Shown: one piece after another, positions 21,239 through 31,040 of the stretch
Position numbering within the stretch: position 1 is the first letter of the stretch
How the letters are laid out: each line of letters begins with the position of its first letter
Origin: Sepioteuthis lessoniana
Lineage: Eukaryota > Mollusca > Cephalopoda > Myopsida > Loliginidae
Length of the DNA: 64,000 nt
NCBI GenBank assembly: GCA_963585895.1
Contig: OY757907.1
Coordinates: 107,029,512 to 107,093,511 of the forward strand
Reading direction: 5' to 3'
Notes under the pieces: generated by a model
What the model saw: the letters and a program-made list of their open reading frames with translations, nothing else
What the model was told of the DNA's origin: nothing
The model's database searches: none
Position numbers and translations under genes: made by a program

Positions 21239-21331
21239 ATACAAATACCTACAGAGTCAGAAGAAATCAGGATATCCTGATGATCTGGGAAGGTGAAACC
21301 ATGGTAGATTTCTTCTGATTTGGTCAGTATT

Positions 21332-21338
<7 letters not shown>
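21239..21338. repeat. 100-bp imperfect hairpin with CTGATGA in the loop
   Basis: 'caaatacctacagagtcag' plus 'aagaaatc' on the left pairs with 'gatttcttctgatttggtca' and 'gtatttg' on the right. The inside has the perfect palindrome ATCAGGATATCCTGAT and then CTGATGA..GTGAAACC. A clear stem II is missing. Confidence 0.6.
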
Positions 21339-21372
<34 letters not shown>

Positions 21373-21539
21373 GTGTCAGAAGCCAAACAAGATCAAGAAA
21401 TATGAGGTATGATCTAAAAGTATCAATGTTGAATTCTTAAATCATTTAATTTTAATATTTAACATTAGATAAAGATTTTATCACTCGTGAGAAAATAATA
21501 TTATAAAGTGATTATGTTGAGACAAATCAGTGCTAATAC

Positions 21540-22015
21540 TTTTTTATCTGAAATCTGCGGCAAAACATTGGATTATCCAAATGCAGAAATATTCATACTT
21601 CCTAGACTTGATTCCATATGTCTTTTTTTTGTTTCCTAAACTGAAAGTTCATCTTAATATCTGAGGACATGGAGGATATTAAAAGAAATATGATGGTGTT
21701 GATTGACAACACATCAAAGAGGAGTTTCAGAGCTGCTTCAACCAGTAAGTGTGTTGAAGAATATTAATCTTTTGAGGACATGGAAGACATTAAAAAAATG
21801 ATTGTGCAGCTTGACACCAATTTAATAGAGGAGTTTTAGAGGTGCATCAGCCAATGGAAAACTCACTGGAATGAGTGTGTTGAAGAATATTAATCTTTTG
21901 AGGACATGGAAGACATTAAAAGAAATATGATGGTGCAGCTTGACACCATATCAAAAGAGAAGATTTAGAGGTGCTTCAACTAATGGAAAACTCACAGGAA
22001 TAAATATATCAAAAG
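21540..22015 (+). mobile_element. mariner transposase C-terminus with tandem triplication
   Basis: From about 21590 one frame reads YFLDLIPYVFFLFPKLKVHL, matching the mariner block YSPDLxPxDFFLFPKLK; the catalytic Asp of PxDFF reads V here. The following coding unit, like FEDMEDIKRNMMVQLDT and RCFNQWKTHWNKCVEEY, occurs three times. Units start at 21663, 21773 and 21900 (spacing 110 and 127 bp). A normal mariner has this EDIKRN..WKxRWxKCV block once. Stops and shifts are present; non-functional. Confidence 0.8.
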
Positions 22016-22099
22016 ACAAAGACACTGTTTTGAAGAAAATGTTTTATTCATTAATTCTGTTTGATAAATAGAGGTTCAATAATTTTTTAATTTGTCCTG

Positions 22100-22460
22100 C
22101 ATGTCCTCAATGGTGAGACTTAATGTTCTGGAGATTTTGGCAGTGGGGAATAACACCTTTCTTGCAACTACTACCAGATCTACTCTGGCATGGAGTGTTA
22201 ATACCTGTTCAGCTATCATCTATTGGTTAAGTAGGTCTGTTTGAAAATTATTAATATTACATTGGAATAGTTGATACCATATAAGTTTATGAAAATTAGT
22301 TGTATTAAGAACAGTTGTTTTAAGTTATAATTGTTTACGGATGGTTATTATTAGCTACTGGAAACCATATAATTGGTTGCTGAAAAAAAAAACCCAAAAA
22401 AGGACTGACTTTAGCATTAAATATTTCAACATGCTAGAAAACCACCCTGTCAACTAACCA
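22100..22460 (+). mobile_element. SINE-like family B, heavily diverged
   Basis: 'caatggtgagacttaatgtt', 'cagatctactctggcatgg', 'attggttaagtaggtctg', tail 'gactttagcattaaatattt'. Old copy. Confidence 0.6.
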
Positions 22461-23049
22461 CAACTTTTTTAACATACTTCAGAAGAGAGATTTTTAGTTC
22501 ATATCTTTCTCAAAAGCCTCTGCATAAAATTAGTTGTTGGTTATTGAAACTTGAAACTATTTTGTTGCTTCCATTTCATAATAGCCCATATGTCAGACTG
22601 TCCTGCATTTTCTCCTGTAAATTTAGTGTATAGAATTATAGATCAATATGGCTGACTTTGGGTCTCTAGTTATCCATTATTATAGATTCATCTTCAAGAA
22701 AGTAAATTCAGAATTGAATTGCTTGAAAAGGAATCCTGTTTATATATTATGAGTCTATTAGTTTTAAGATTTAAACTACTAACAGAATGATGATACTAAG
22801 ATAAAGCAAAAGTTTTACAATATATGTTTGTGATTTGGCCATAAAACACAAATTTAAATATATTGATATTATGTATAAAAGAAATATTGTATATAAGTTT
22901 AGCTAATGGATAATCCATTTATGAATCTATGACTTTGAAGAAGTGCCTTATCCATAACCCTTTTACGATCAGGAGAGACTGACTATAGTTGAATTTAACA
23001 CTACTTTCTATCATAGACATTTTATCGTGATATTAAAGATTTTAAAGTA
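22461..23049. other. No gene seen
   Basis: AT-rich, no recognised element. Confidence 0.5.
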
Positions 23050-23325
23050 TGCATTTACCCAATTCCTCTGCCATAGGCAGGATGTGACACAAGATAATAG
23101 TTAAGTAGAGTAAAGCTAGTTTGAATTAAAAGATTTTCCTCTCCAAGACTGGTTGCTTCAACAAGGCTCAAGAACCTAGTCTGCCCGACAATTTACCCAT
23201 CGCTAGAAGGAGAGGGAGAAGAGATAGATTCATGCCTTATATCAAGAGCATTAGTATCAAGTGAAAAATAAAAAATCTTGTCTAGGATTTGAACTCAGGT
23301 CACTGATTCAGAAGTGACATCTTTT
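23050..23325 (-). mobile_element. SINE family D
   Basis: Antisense: 'catttacccaattcctctgc', 'gcaggatgtgacacaag', 'acaatttacccatcgctag', 'attcatgccttatatcaaga', 'tctaggatttgaactcagg'. Confidence 0.88.
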
Positions 23326-24298
23326 AAAAATACCTAACTGAGATCTACCTAAATTTGGAAAAGGTAGCAGGATGAAAAGGGTTTCAATAACTTCACAAAA
23401 TTCAACCTGTGTACTCTGAGGCTAATTAGCCAATCTTGAAATTAGGCATGAGAACTACTTTCACTTCAAGGAGTGTTTTGATGATATTTGTTGATGAGAA
23501 GGAAGTAGTGAAGAGTGTGGGACAACAACAACTTCTGTGGGTGTCCAGAATATTTTTGCTTAAATTCATCAGGAAAATCTTATTCATCCAGAAAACAAAT
23601 AAAATTTCCATTTGCTGGAGCACTCCCTACTCCTTTGTACACTGGGATTTTATGGAAGAAAATTCATAAGGCAGGACTCAATTTGACAGAAAGCAAATAT
23701 AATTAGTTTTTGTTTAAGAATATGTGCCTTAGTTTATTACTTTTGTATTGTATGGTGTAACCATACAATAGTACTGGCATGGGTCCAGCTTGGAAGAATT
23801 CCTGTTTAATTAATGTTGCAAGAGTAAAATAAGAGGATATTTTTAAATGCCTTTTTAAAATTAAGTATTAGCATCAATGTGTTCCATATTAAAGACATTT
23901 TTTTCTCTCTGTATCCAAATCTTATATCAATTCAGCATACTGATTATTATTTTTAGTTTAAATGCCACCAGCATCAGGATTTTCAATGAAAGAGAGCAAG
24001 GGGCGCCATTCATAATACTCAATAAAATCTGAACTAAAAAGAGGAGTGGCTACTATTAAGAACGATTCTGATTTTTTTTCTATCAAATATGTATAAATTC
24101 AGAAATAGAGAAGCCAGTGTTTATTTAACTGCTTTATATTCTATTTTTGAAAAGGTATATTTTCACAAGTCATAAAGACAGGAAAATAAGAAAATAATAT
24201 TTTGATTTTCTGATTGTTATGAATTGCAATAAATCATGGAAACATAGGAACAACAAAGAAATATTTTATGTGAATTCTTTAATAAAAAGCAAAATGTT
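23326..24298. other. No gene recognised; overlapping short frames
   Basis: Open frames of 63-77 codons overlap on both strands at 23426-23706. None has a domain, signal or codon bias I recognise, and three competing frames suggest chance. A single unrecognised exon cannot be ruled out. Confidence 0.4.
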
Positions 24299-24526
24299 TG
24301 GTTTGTTTTCTTTGCCTAATGGCATATCAACCTTCATTGGTTATCTAATGCCAAAGCCATCCTGAGAGAAGATCAGAAGTGATACTATTTAACCTATAGC
24401 TAAGGGGATAAGGGGATTCATACCTATTCCAAGGGCATTAGTCTGAAAGTGAATGTAACAGCATGACTGGTGCTTGAGACTGCAGTCCAATGCTTGAGCC
24501 ATTACACTATTGTGACACAACCATCT
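24299..24526 (-). mobile_element. SINE family C
   Basis: Antisense: tail 'tggtttgttttctttgccta', 'atggcatatcaaccttcatt', core 'attccaagggcattagtctg', head 'attacactattgtgac'. Confidence 0.88.
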
Positions 24527-24654
24527 CATCCCAATAATGTTGTTGGTTGTTTTTTCAACATGGCAACTTATGGTGGTTATTTTATGTTCAAGTCAATTTA
24601 ACAATTATAATTTGCAATGATATATGGTACAAAATCTACTTTCACAATCTTACT

Positions 24655-24913
24655 GGTCCATTGGTCTAGTGGGTAGAGTGTTCACTAATGGCTCTGGAGA
24701 CTACTGTTCAGTCCCAGATAGAGTCATCCCAAGGGCTCAAAAATGGCACTTGATACCTCCTTACTAAACACTCAGCATTATAAGGCAAGGATCAAGGGTA
24801 AAGTGGAGCAATCCAGGGAAGGAAGTGGCACCCTTTCCTACACCTTGGTGTAGTAGCTATTAAAAAGGGGGCCTTCAGGTCACCTTTGACTATGGTTGCC
24901 AAATTTACTTATA
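24655..24913 (+). mobile_element. SINE family A
   Basis: 'gtctagtgggtagagtgttc', 'gttcagtcccagatagagtc', 'cactcagcattataaggcaa', 'ggttgccaaatttactta'. Confidence 0.9.
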
Positions 24914-25015
24914 TCAATCAAGTTTTCAATTATTTTAAACTGGTAAAGACTTTATACCTAGTTTCAGTATCAGTGTTTTAATGTTTTGATATAATTCAAA
25001 ATCCCTTTAAACATA

Positions 25016-25190
25016 ATCTCAGACAGATCTATTTGCCCCACAGATAAGAACCTTACAAGTACTACCTATCTTGATTAGAGTGGACTTGGGAGTAATGGCA
25101 ATGAAGGGACACACTTCACTCCCTAGAGCTCCAGAACTGGAGCTTCATCATCAGATACAGTTTGGTGTTATACCTAGAACACAGGAAACT
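25016..25190 (-). mobile_element. SINE-like family B, partial
   Basis: Antisense body: 'agacagatctatttgcccca', 'gagtggacttgggagtaatg', 'catcatcagatacagtttgg'. Tail and head are missing. Confidence 0.8.
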
Positions 25191-25359
25191 GTTGAGAACA
25201 GGTAATGAAGACAGTGTCAGTTGAAGACTTCCTACATCCTTTCTAGGAATGGAAAAAATATTTTTATTAGCATGTGGTTTTCCAAGGTAACTATTTTAAA
25301 AAAGTTAATTTGTAATTAAATTCAGAAATATTTGTACACAGTCTTATTACTTAATCAGA

Positions 25360-25782
25360 ATGTAGACTATACAATTGCATCTCTGCAGAGAGATAAGACC
25401 CCAACCCCTCCTTGCACTAATGTGTGTTTGGGACATGAGATTAAACTATCTGATAGTGAGGCTCCAATCCACTTCATTGCCATTTCTCCCAGGTCCACTC
25501 TGACTTGGAGTGGTAGTAACTATAAGGGCCCCATCTAATGGTCAAATAGATCTGTTTAACCCATTCAACTGAATACAAACCAATGACTGGTGTTAAATTG
25601 AATTGTTTGTGTTGAATAGCAATACTTGAAACTGTTTAACTCTGCAAACAAATGAGTAATATTAAATAAAATTATTAGTGTTGACAGCAATTCTGAAAAC
25701 TATTTAACTTTGTGCAAACAAATGAGCTTTGGCTTGCTTAAAATGTTTCCTATAAACTATTTATATACAAATCATATATTTA

Positions 25783-25822
<40 letters not shown>

Positions 25823-26215
25823 GATATCCAGTGGTTGTCCAAAGACTATGGATATGTATTATTCATGTATAGAATATATGAAGAATTTCATATAAAGCTA
25901 CTAGAGTGCTCAATGTATGGCTATTGTTATATATATTCCTTGTCAGGTTTATATAAGAAAACTCACATAAAAAGTATATACAATGTAACTTGAAGAAAAC
26001 TCAACCACAGTTAAATTGTCATTATAAATTTATTTTGGTATATATGTCATCTGAAGAGACGAAGATTATATTCTTTGCCAAAATAAATCTATAATGACAA
26101 TTTAACCATGGTTGAGTTTTCTTTCAGCTACAATCTATCTATCTATCTATCTATGTATAAAAAGGGTTTGGTATTAGATAACCTACAAGGGATGATATGC
26201 CATAAAAACTAACCA
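25360..26215 (+). mobile_element. SINE-like family B, tail displaced by an insertion
   Basis: Body at 25360-25790: 'gcatctctgcagagagataa', 'ccaggtccactctgacttgg', interior 'gaaactgtttaactctgc' repeats. A (TA)n array follows (25783-25819), then about 330 bp of other sequence with a hairpin. The B tail resumes at 26157: 'gggtttggtattagataacc' to 'ccataaaaactaaccaacc'. One split copy is the simplest reading. Confidence 0.7.
25992..26125. repeat. Hairpin, about 46-bp stem
   Basis: 'gaaaactcaaccacagttaa' and 'attgtcattataaatttatt' pair with 'aataaatctataatgacaat' and 'ttaaccatggttgagttttc'; loop of about 40 bp (26041-26079). A (TATC)n run follows at 26131-26155. May be a small fold-back transposon. 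Confidence 0.8.
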
Positions 26216-26244
26216 ACCATTTAACTGTATGCAGAAAATTAATT

Positions 26245-26969
26245 TGTTGTATATTGACCTTCGACCCGGCCAAACATGCCATTCCAAAGTGATGCACTGG
26301 AAGGAAGTGATACATAACGATGGCAGTTATGAGAAGAAATTGCGTAGGTGGACTTGGCTGACAATATGGGACAAGGTAAATTCTCATGGTACACTCATAG
26401 ACTGATGCACTGGAAGAGAGTGACCTCTGAACTGCATGACAGTTATTTCCACTTGATGACGATCAAACATGCCATTCCAAAGATTGAGTGGGCGATTGAA
26501 CTATTATATAACTCTGTGAAGACAGGAAGTCAGTGAGTTGGATGTCAGATGAGTGAGAGACAAGTTGTGGTAGAGAAAGCCACCACCCGGCAGAAGGGGC
26601 CCTCGGGACCCCCAGTTAGTTTGTAGACCAGTTGGTGAGAAGATGCTGGGATGAGAACATGTCCCAGAGAGGCTGGGACCCCAGGGCCCCGGTTGAGCAG
26701 TCCAGCAGAACGAGAACGACACACAGCTATGTCTGGAGGGGCTGGGGAGGTCAGTATGTTGCAGTTCTGTTCAGTCTCCAACTCCCTCTCACAGTAAAAC
26801 CTTGGACCCTTTTTGGACCCTTTTTGATAAAGTGAGAGGTACATATTTTTCTAAAAGACTGTGTCGCTTGTCGTCTTCATTGCCTTGTCGTTGTTATTGT
26901 TGCGTCAATATGTATTCTGCCTGTATATGTGTATATATGCATATTCATTATCTATATGACCATACAACA
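26245..26969. mobile_element. Possible solo LTR, fossil, GC-rich middle
   Basis: A 725-bp block interrupting family B. It begins TGTTGTATA and ends CATACAACA, inverted TG..CA termini typical of LTRs. The 26560-26760 part is far more GC-rich than anything nearby. No clean target duplication was seen. A word of about 18 bp ('aaacatgccattccaaag') occurs twice inside. Family not assigned; treated as an old virus-like fossil. Confidence 0.35.
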
Positions 26970-27098
26970 TTACAAATTATGTTCACTAGAATCATTGATA
27001 TCAAATAGCAATACTTGCAACCATTTTACTGTGTGCAAACAAAGGAGATAGATCATTTAAAAAAGTTTCTTATGAACTATTCATTTACAAATCATATA

Positions 27099-27575
27099 TA
27101 TTTATATCAGACCAGTCAGAGAAGATAAAGCGCAGTTTTTTCCAAGCAATGGTCATGTCAGTACTGCTGTATGGATGCACCACATGGACACTAACTAAAC
27201 CTATGGCAAAAAAGCTTGACAGCAATTGCACAACAATGCTGTGAGCTGTATTGAACAAGTCCTGGAGGCAGCATCCCACAATGCCGCAGCTGTACAGACA
27301 CCTACCACTCATCTCGAAAACCATACAAATTAGATGAGCAAGACACTGCTGGAGAAGTAAGGGCAAGCTCATAAGCGATGTACTTTTGTGGACCCCTTTA
27401 CAAGAAGGAGCAAGGGTAGGGCGACCAGCTAGAACCCATCCACAAAAGCTCTGTACTTATACAAGGTGTAGCATGGAAGACCTGCTGAGAGTAATGGACA
27501 ATAGGGATGAGTGGCAGGATAGGATCAGAGAAATTCATGCTAGCAACATGCCATGATGGTGATGATGATATATAT
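27099..27575 (+). mobile_element. LINE 3' end, older copy
   Basis: Reads KIKRSFFQAMVMSVLLYGCT then TWTLTKPMAKKLDSN, LNKSWRQHPTMPQLYRHLPL, ARHCWRSKGKLISDVLLW and DEWQDRIREIHASN, followed by a (TGA)n-type tail. This is the longest 3' end here, reaching back into the LLYGCTTW block that follows the RT domain. At least one in-frame stop. It lies within the family B tail region. Confidence 0.9.
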
Positions 27576-27593
27576 ATATTCATATATCCACTG

Positions 27594-27838
27594 ACATAAT
27601 CCTAGTGTTTGTTGATGTCCCAGGAGACTGGGGTTCAAACTCACATTCAGTCATTCCAAAAACTCAAAAAATGGTACTTGATGCCTCCTTGCTTACCACT
27701 CAGCATTATATGTTATGAATCAAGCGTAAGTGGAGCAAGCCAGGGAAAGCAGTAGTGCCCTCCCCTACATCTCAGTGTTTTAGCTATTGAAAAGGGAGCC
27801 TTCGAGTTACCCTCGACTATGGTTGGCCAACTTATTTA
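27594..27838 (+). mobile_element. SINE family A
   Basis: Head degraded, 'actggggttcaaactc', 'aactcaaaaaatggtacttg', 'cctcccctacatctcagtg', end 'ggttggccaactta'. Confidence 0.88.
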
Positions 27839-28029
27839 TCTTATATATAAATAAAAACAAGATTTGCCATTAAATAACCTTCAAGGATTGATAAGTCATA
27901 AAACGCAACCAATCAACCGTCATTACTTAATGCTTCATTTTCATATAACTAAACAATATCTCCTTTAACTTTATCAGTAAAGTGAATCTCTGTGCTCATA
28001 TCAGCAAATGCTATTTTCTTTAAATGTAT

Positions 28030-28292
28030 TTATCAAACAATGGCCTAGTGGGTAGAGTGTTCGCCAATGATCCGGGAGACCTGGGTTCAATCCCAGGTTA
28101 TGTCATACCAAAGACTTTAAAAATGGTACTTAATACCTCCTTGCTTAACACTCGGCAATATAAGGTATGTATCAAGGGTAAAGTGGAGCAATCCAGGGAA
28201 TGGAGTAGCGCCCTTCCCTACACCTTGGTGTCGAAGCTATTGAAAAGGGAGCCTTCTGGTCGCCCTCGACTAAGGTCGCCAACTTTTACTAT
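28030..28292 (+). mobile_element. SINE family A
   Basis: 'gcctagtgggtagagtgttc', 'gggttcaatcccaggttatg', variant 'gactttaaaaatggtactt', end 'aaggtcgccaacttttac'. CpGs retained; same subfamily as the 13.2-kb copies. Confidence 0.93.
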
Positions 28293-28319
28293 ATTAATTC
28301 TTCTATCATTACTATTTTC

Positions 28320-28820
28320 CTTAACTTTTTCTATAAAAATTTGGTCTCTGATAAAATCAAACAGGAATTCTCCCAAGCAATCACCATACCAGAACTTATG
28401 TAGTAATTTACTAAGCATTTTGCTAAGATGTGCCACAAGGCCAAAAGATTGGACAGGAGCCTCAAACTCACTCTTTCGGGTTTGCTAGTCAAGCTTTCTA
28501 ACCATTACACTACCCAAAGTGCCCTATCAGAACTTATGTATAGTTGCACAACTTGGATTTTAGTAAAATACCTGGAGAAAAAGCTTGATGGGAATTATGC
28601 AGTGATGCTGCATGATATTTTTAACAAATCCTAGAAGCAGCACTCAACAAAACATCAGCTGTATATCCACATTATGCCCATCTGACAAATCATCCGAGTA
28701 AGATGGGTGAGACATGTAGGGCACTGTTGGAGAAGTAAGGATGAACTTAAAGCGATGATAGGGACAAATGGTGAGAGTCAAGGGAATCTGTGCTGATGGC
28801 ATACCTTGATGATTGTAGAA
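28320..28820 (+). mobile_element. LINE 3' end interrupted by a small SINE
   Basis: Before the insertion it reads SDKIKQEFSQAITIPELM, after it YSCTTWILVKYLEKKLDGN. This corresponds to the FFQAMVMSVLLYGCTTW block at 27140. The remainder ('ggcactgttggagaagtaag') decays to a 'ccttgatgat' end. One of the older copies. Confidence 0.82.
28403..28527 (-). mobile_element. SINE family E, 125 bp
   Basis: Inserted in a LINE fragment with a perfect 13-bp duplication, CAGAACTTATGTA (28390-28402, 28528-28540). The minus strand begins GGCACTTTGGGTAGTGTAAT and has A box GGGTAGTGTAATGG and B-box-like GAGTTTGAGGCTCC. It is a bare tRNA-derived SINE with almost no body. Only copy seen. Confidence 0.8.
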
Positions 28821-29039
28821 TAATAATAGTGGTTACTGCCATAACTGAAGCTGGAATATTTAGAGAATTACCTCCGCTCATATTACCAGCAGCCAATCAC
28901 AGCCCATGCAATGACATGCCCGTATGTGTACAATGAGATGCTCTATAAATAGTCCCCCTTCTCAAGTCGGGTCATTCTTTTGGCGACTCTGTTTGCTTCA
29001 CAGCTGAGTGCTGATGTGAATAACTTTGCAAATTCAACA
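28814..29039 (+). mobile_element. Possible solo LTR, fossil
   Basis: 226 bp, starting TGTAGAATAA and ending AATTCAACA, between two copies of GATGAT (weak evidence, because the left one is part of a LINE (TGA)n tail). It contains an inverted-CCAAT-type 'agccaatcac' and a TATA box CTATAAATAG (28943-28952) about 90 bp from the right end, as expected of an LTR promoter. A host promoter is the alternative. Confidence 0.4.
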
Positions 29040-29135
29040 GATGATAATAATTAATAACGTGTTGATTGAATCTTTACGGGGAAAATCTCAAATAGAATTT
29101 ATCTTATAACTTCACTTAATGATTATATATATTCA

Positions 29136-29372
29136 TAATCATCATCATCATCATCATCATCAAGTCATACTGCTAGTACTCACTCTCTCTCTCTCTTTTC
29201 ATCCGTCCCTATCATCCATCACTCCAGGAAGATCGTCAAAACTAATTCCTGTGTCCATGCAAAAATGATGCATATAAATTTTTGCTGGTTGGCCATGTGC
29301 ATATGTAGAAGTCCATTGAAAGATTTTACATATGTTCATCCTTAGTTTTTTTGCCATGCCCAGCATGTCATG
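29136..29372 (-). mobile_element. LINE 3' end, diverged
   Basis: Begins (in + orientation) with (ATC)n, the reverse of the LINE (GAT)n tail. The minus strand gives AKIYMHHFCMDTGISFDDLP and MDDRDG blocks matching ARTYIQQLCEDTG..EDLP.AMNDRE. Older than the 18.5 and 61.4-kb copies. Confidence 0.82.
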
Positions 29373-29708
29373 TTTATCATATTTAAAGGGGTAATTGAGA
29401 CAGAAGGTAAGTGGCTATAAAGCAGCTGTTTTGTGGTATACTGCTTCAAGGATTAATTGAAAAAATGCATAACGTTCTCGTGTAGTTCTCGTCTAGCTTT
29501 TTCTCCATGCTTTTTGATAGAGTCCAAGTGATGCATCTGTCCAGTTATATTGACCTGCCCACAACTTTAAAGAAATCCTATTTTATTTTATCTGAGAGAA
29601 AAGATTTCAATTGACAATTCTTTCCCTGTGCATCTCTCGACATGCCTTTCAGTTGACAAAAAAAAAAAAAATTAAAAGAAGTTCCTACCTTAAATTTTAG
29701 ATTTTATT
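29373..29708. other. No gene seen
   Basis: No recognised element; poly(A) run at 29660-29671. Confidence 0.5.
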
Positions 29709-29887
29709 CAGCTTGGGCTGATTTAATAGCGCATTGCTTGGGCTGATTTAATAGTGCATTGCTCGGGCTGATTTTGTAATGCATTGCTTGGGCTGATTTT
29801 ATAGTGCATTGCTTGGGCTTATTTTGTAGTGCATTGCTTGGGCTGATTTTGTAGTACATTGCTTGGGCTGATTTAATAGTGCATTGC
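29709..29887. repeat. 25-bp minisatellite, about 7 copies
   Basis: Unit like 'gcattgcttgggctgatttt' plus 'atagt'. Starts at 29731, 29756, 29781 and 29806 give a strict 25-bp period. The repetitive open frame on the minus strand is a by-product. Confidence 0.95.
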
Positions 29888-30656
29888 AATGTATTTTGTA
29901 AAAGCACTTCTCTGTCTCATTATGCATAACAACTAATATGATCGGGAAATATTTTTCAAAAGAAACTTACAAAGTCTGCTAATGCCGAGCATTAGTTTTT
30001 AGGAGTCCAAATTAGAATCCTAGATGTGATGAGTCATACAACCTGTTAGAGTTTCAGATGATACTTGGGGCAAATTTCGATGTAGAACCTAATTTTAAAT
30101 GGACAGTAGACATGAATGAATGAAGAGAAACATTTTCTTGTGAGAAAAAAAATTTAAGATAAGAAATGTGGAAATGAATTGATTTCTTTTCTCCTTTAAG
30201 TTCTGTATATTTTCTCTTTTTCCTCTTCTTTTCTTTATTAACTAAAGATAGTAATCTTGGATTTATTTTATTAGTCCAAATATGGTTAATGGTCCAAACT
30301 GAGAAGAAAGATGAACATTGTCAAAGAATAAAGCAAATCTTTGGTTTAAGGTCATTCCATTGTATCTATTTGCAGAAAATGAAAAGCTGAATGTTAATTT
30401 TGTTGATGATACCCATTTTTTAAAGTAATAGTTGATAATCCTTCATCCCAAAACAAAATTAAAAGAATATTTTTGTGACAATATCACGTAGTGCTTGTTG
30501 CTGCTTATACTATTAGGGTAAAAACATTAAAAAATTTGGCACAGAGAAAGATAAGAAAGAAGTGAAGGATAGGTTTAAAAGGTTAGGTTTGATCTTCTGT
30601 TAATTGTAGACATTCTAATTTTATTAATTTTTCCCCCACACCAATTCTTTAGATCA
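29888..30656. other. No gene seen
   Basis: AT-rich, no recognised element. Confidence 0.5.
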
Positions 30657-31040
30657 CATTGTTGGTGGGGCTTAGAATACACTGACTGTATCCTCTGCAG
30701 AGGAATAAGACCCTCTCCTAATGATGCCCTGGGTATGACTCTAAACTGCATCTGGTGGTGAGACACCAGCTCTGTTTGCAAGTTATTTTTAATAGATAAG
30801 AACACTTGTCATCATTACTCCCAGGTCTACTTGGTAGTACGTGTTAGGGTCCCATCAGTAGATCAAATTGATCTGTTGGCAAATTATTTGTGTTAGAAAT
30901 ACTTTATGTCAAATAACTATGTGAAAAACATTCTTAAATTGCACAAAAAAATCTTTATATAGATGTATCATGTATGGAACTTCCTAACCACTAGACATAA
31001 AATAATCTCAGATTGTCATGGTGTTAAAATCAATCAAGCT
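30657..31040 (+). mobile_element. SINE-like family B with the second tail type
   Basis: 'ggggcttagaatacactgac', 'ctgcatctggtggtgagac', 'ccatcagtagatcaaattg', then tail 'cttcctaaccactagacata' and 'gttaaaatcaatcaa'. Part of the GC-rich block is missing. Confidence 0.82.

Larger units (their letters stand above)
26216..27920 (+). mobile_element. SINE-like family B broken into three pieces
   Basis: Interior start 'ttaactgtatgcagaaaatt' (26221-26240); middle 26970-27098 ('tagcaatacttgcaacc', 'tgtgtgcaaacaaagg', 'tttacaaatcatatat'); tail 27850-27920 ('gatttgccattaaataacct'). A probable LTR separates the first two pieces; a LINE fragment and an A SINE separate the last two. Confidence 0.65.

Noticed and set aside
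23426-23706. Overlapping 63-77-codon frames as a host exon
   Set aside because: Three frames on two strands compete and none shows conserved motifs or clear splice sites.
28024-28488. 154-codon forward frame
   Set aside because: It runs across a family A SINE and into unrelated LINE sequence; not a protein.
28943-28952. TATA box of a host gene
   Set aside because: No open frame follows and the surroundings look like an LTR; kept only as part of that element.
29709-29887. CRISPR-like array
   Set aside because: Units are contiguous with no unique spacers, and the sequence is plainly animal; the same holds for the 33.1-kb array.
29704-29907. Open frame with a repeated peptide (SAQAM/SPSNA/PKQC)
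   Set aside because: It is produced by the 25-bp minisatellite; three units make 75 bp, which keeps the frame open by chance.
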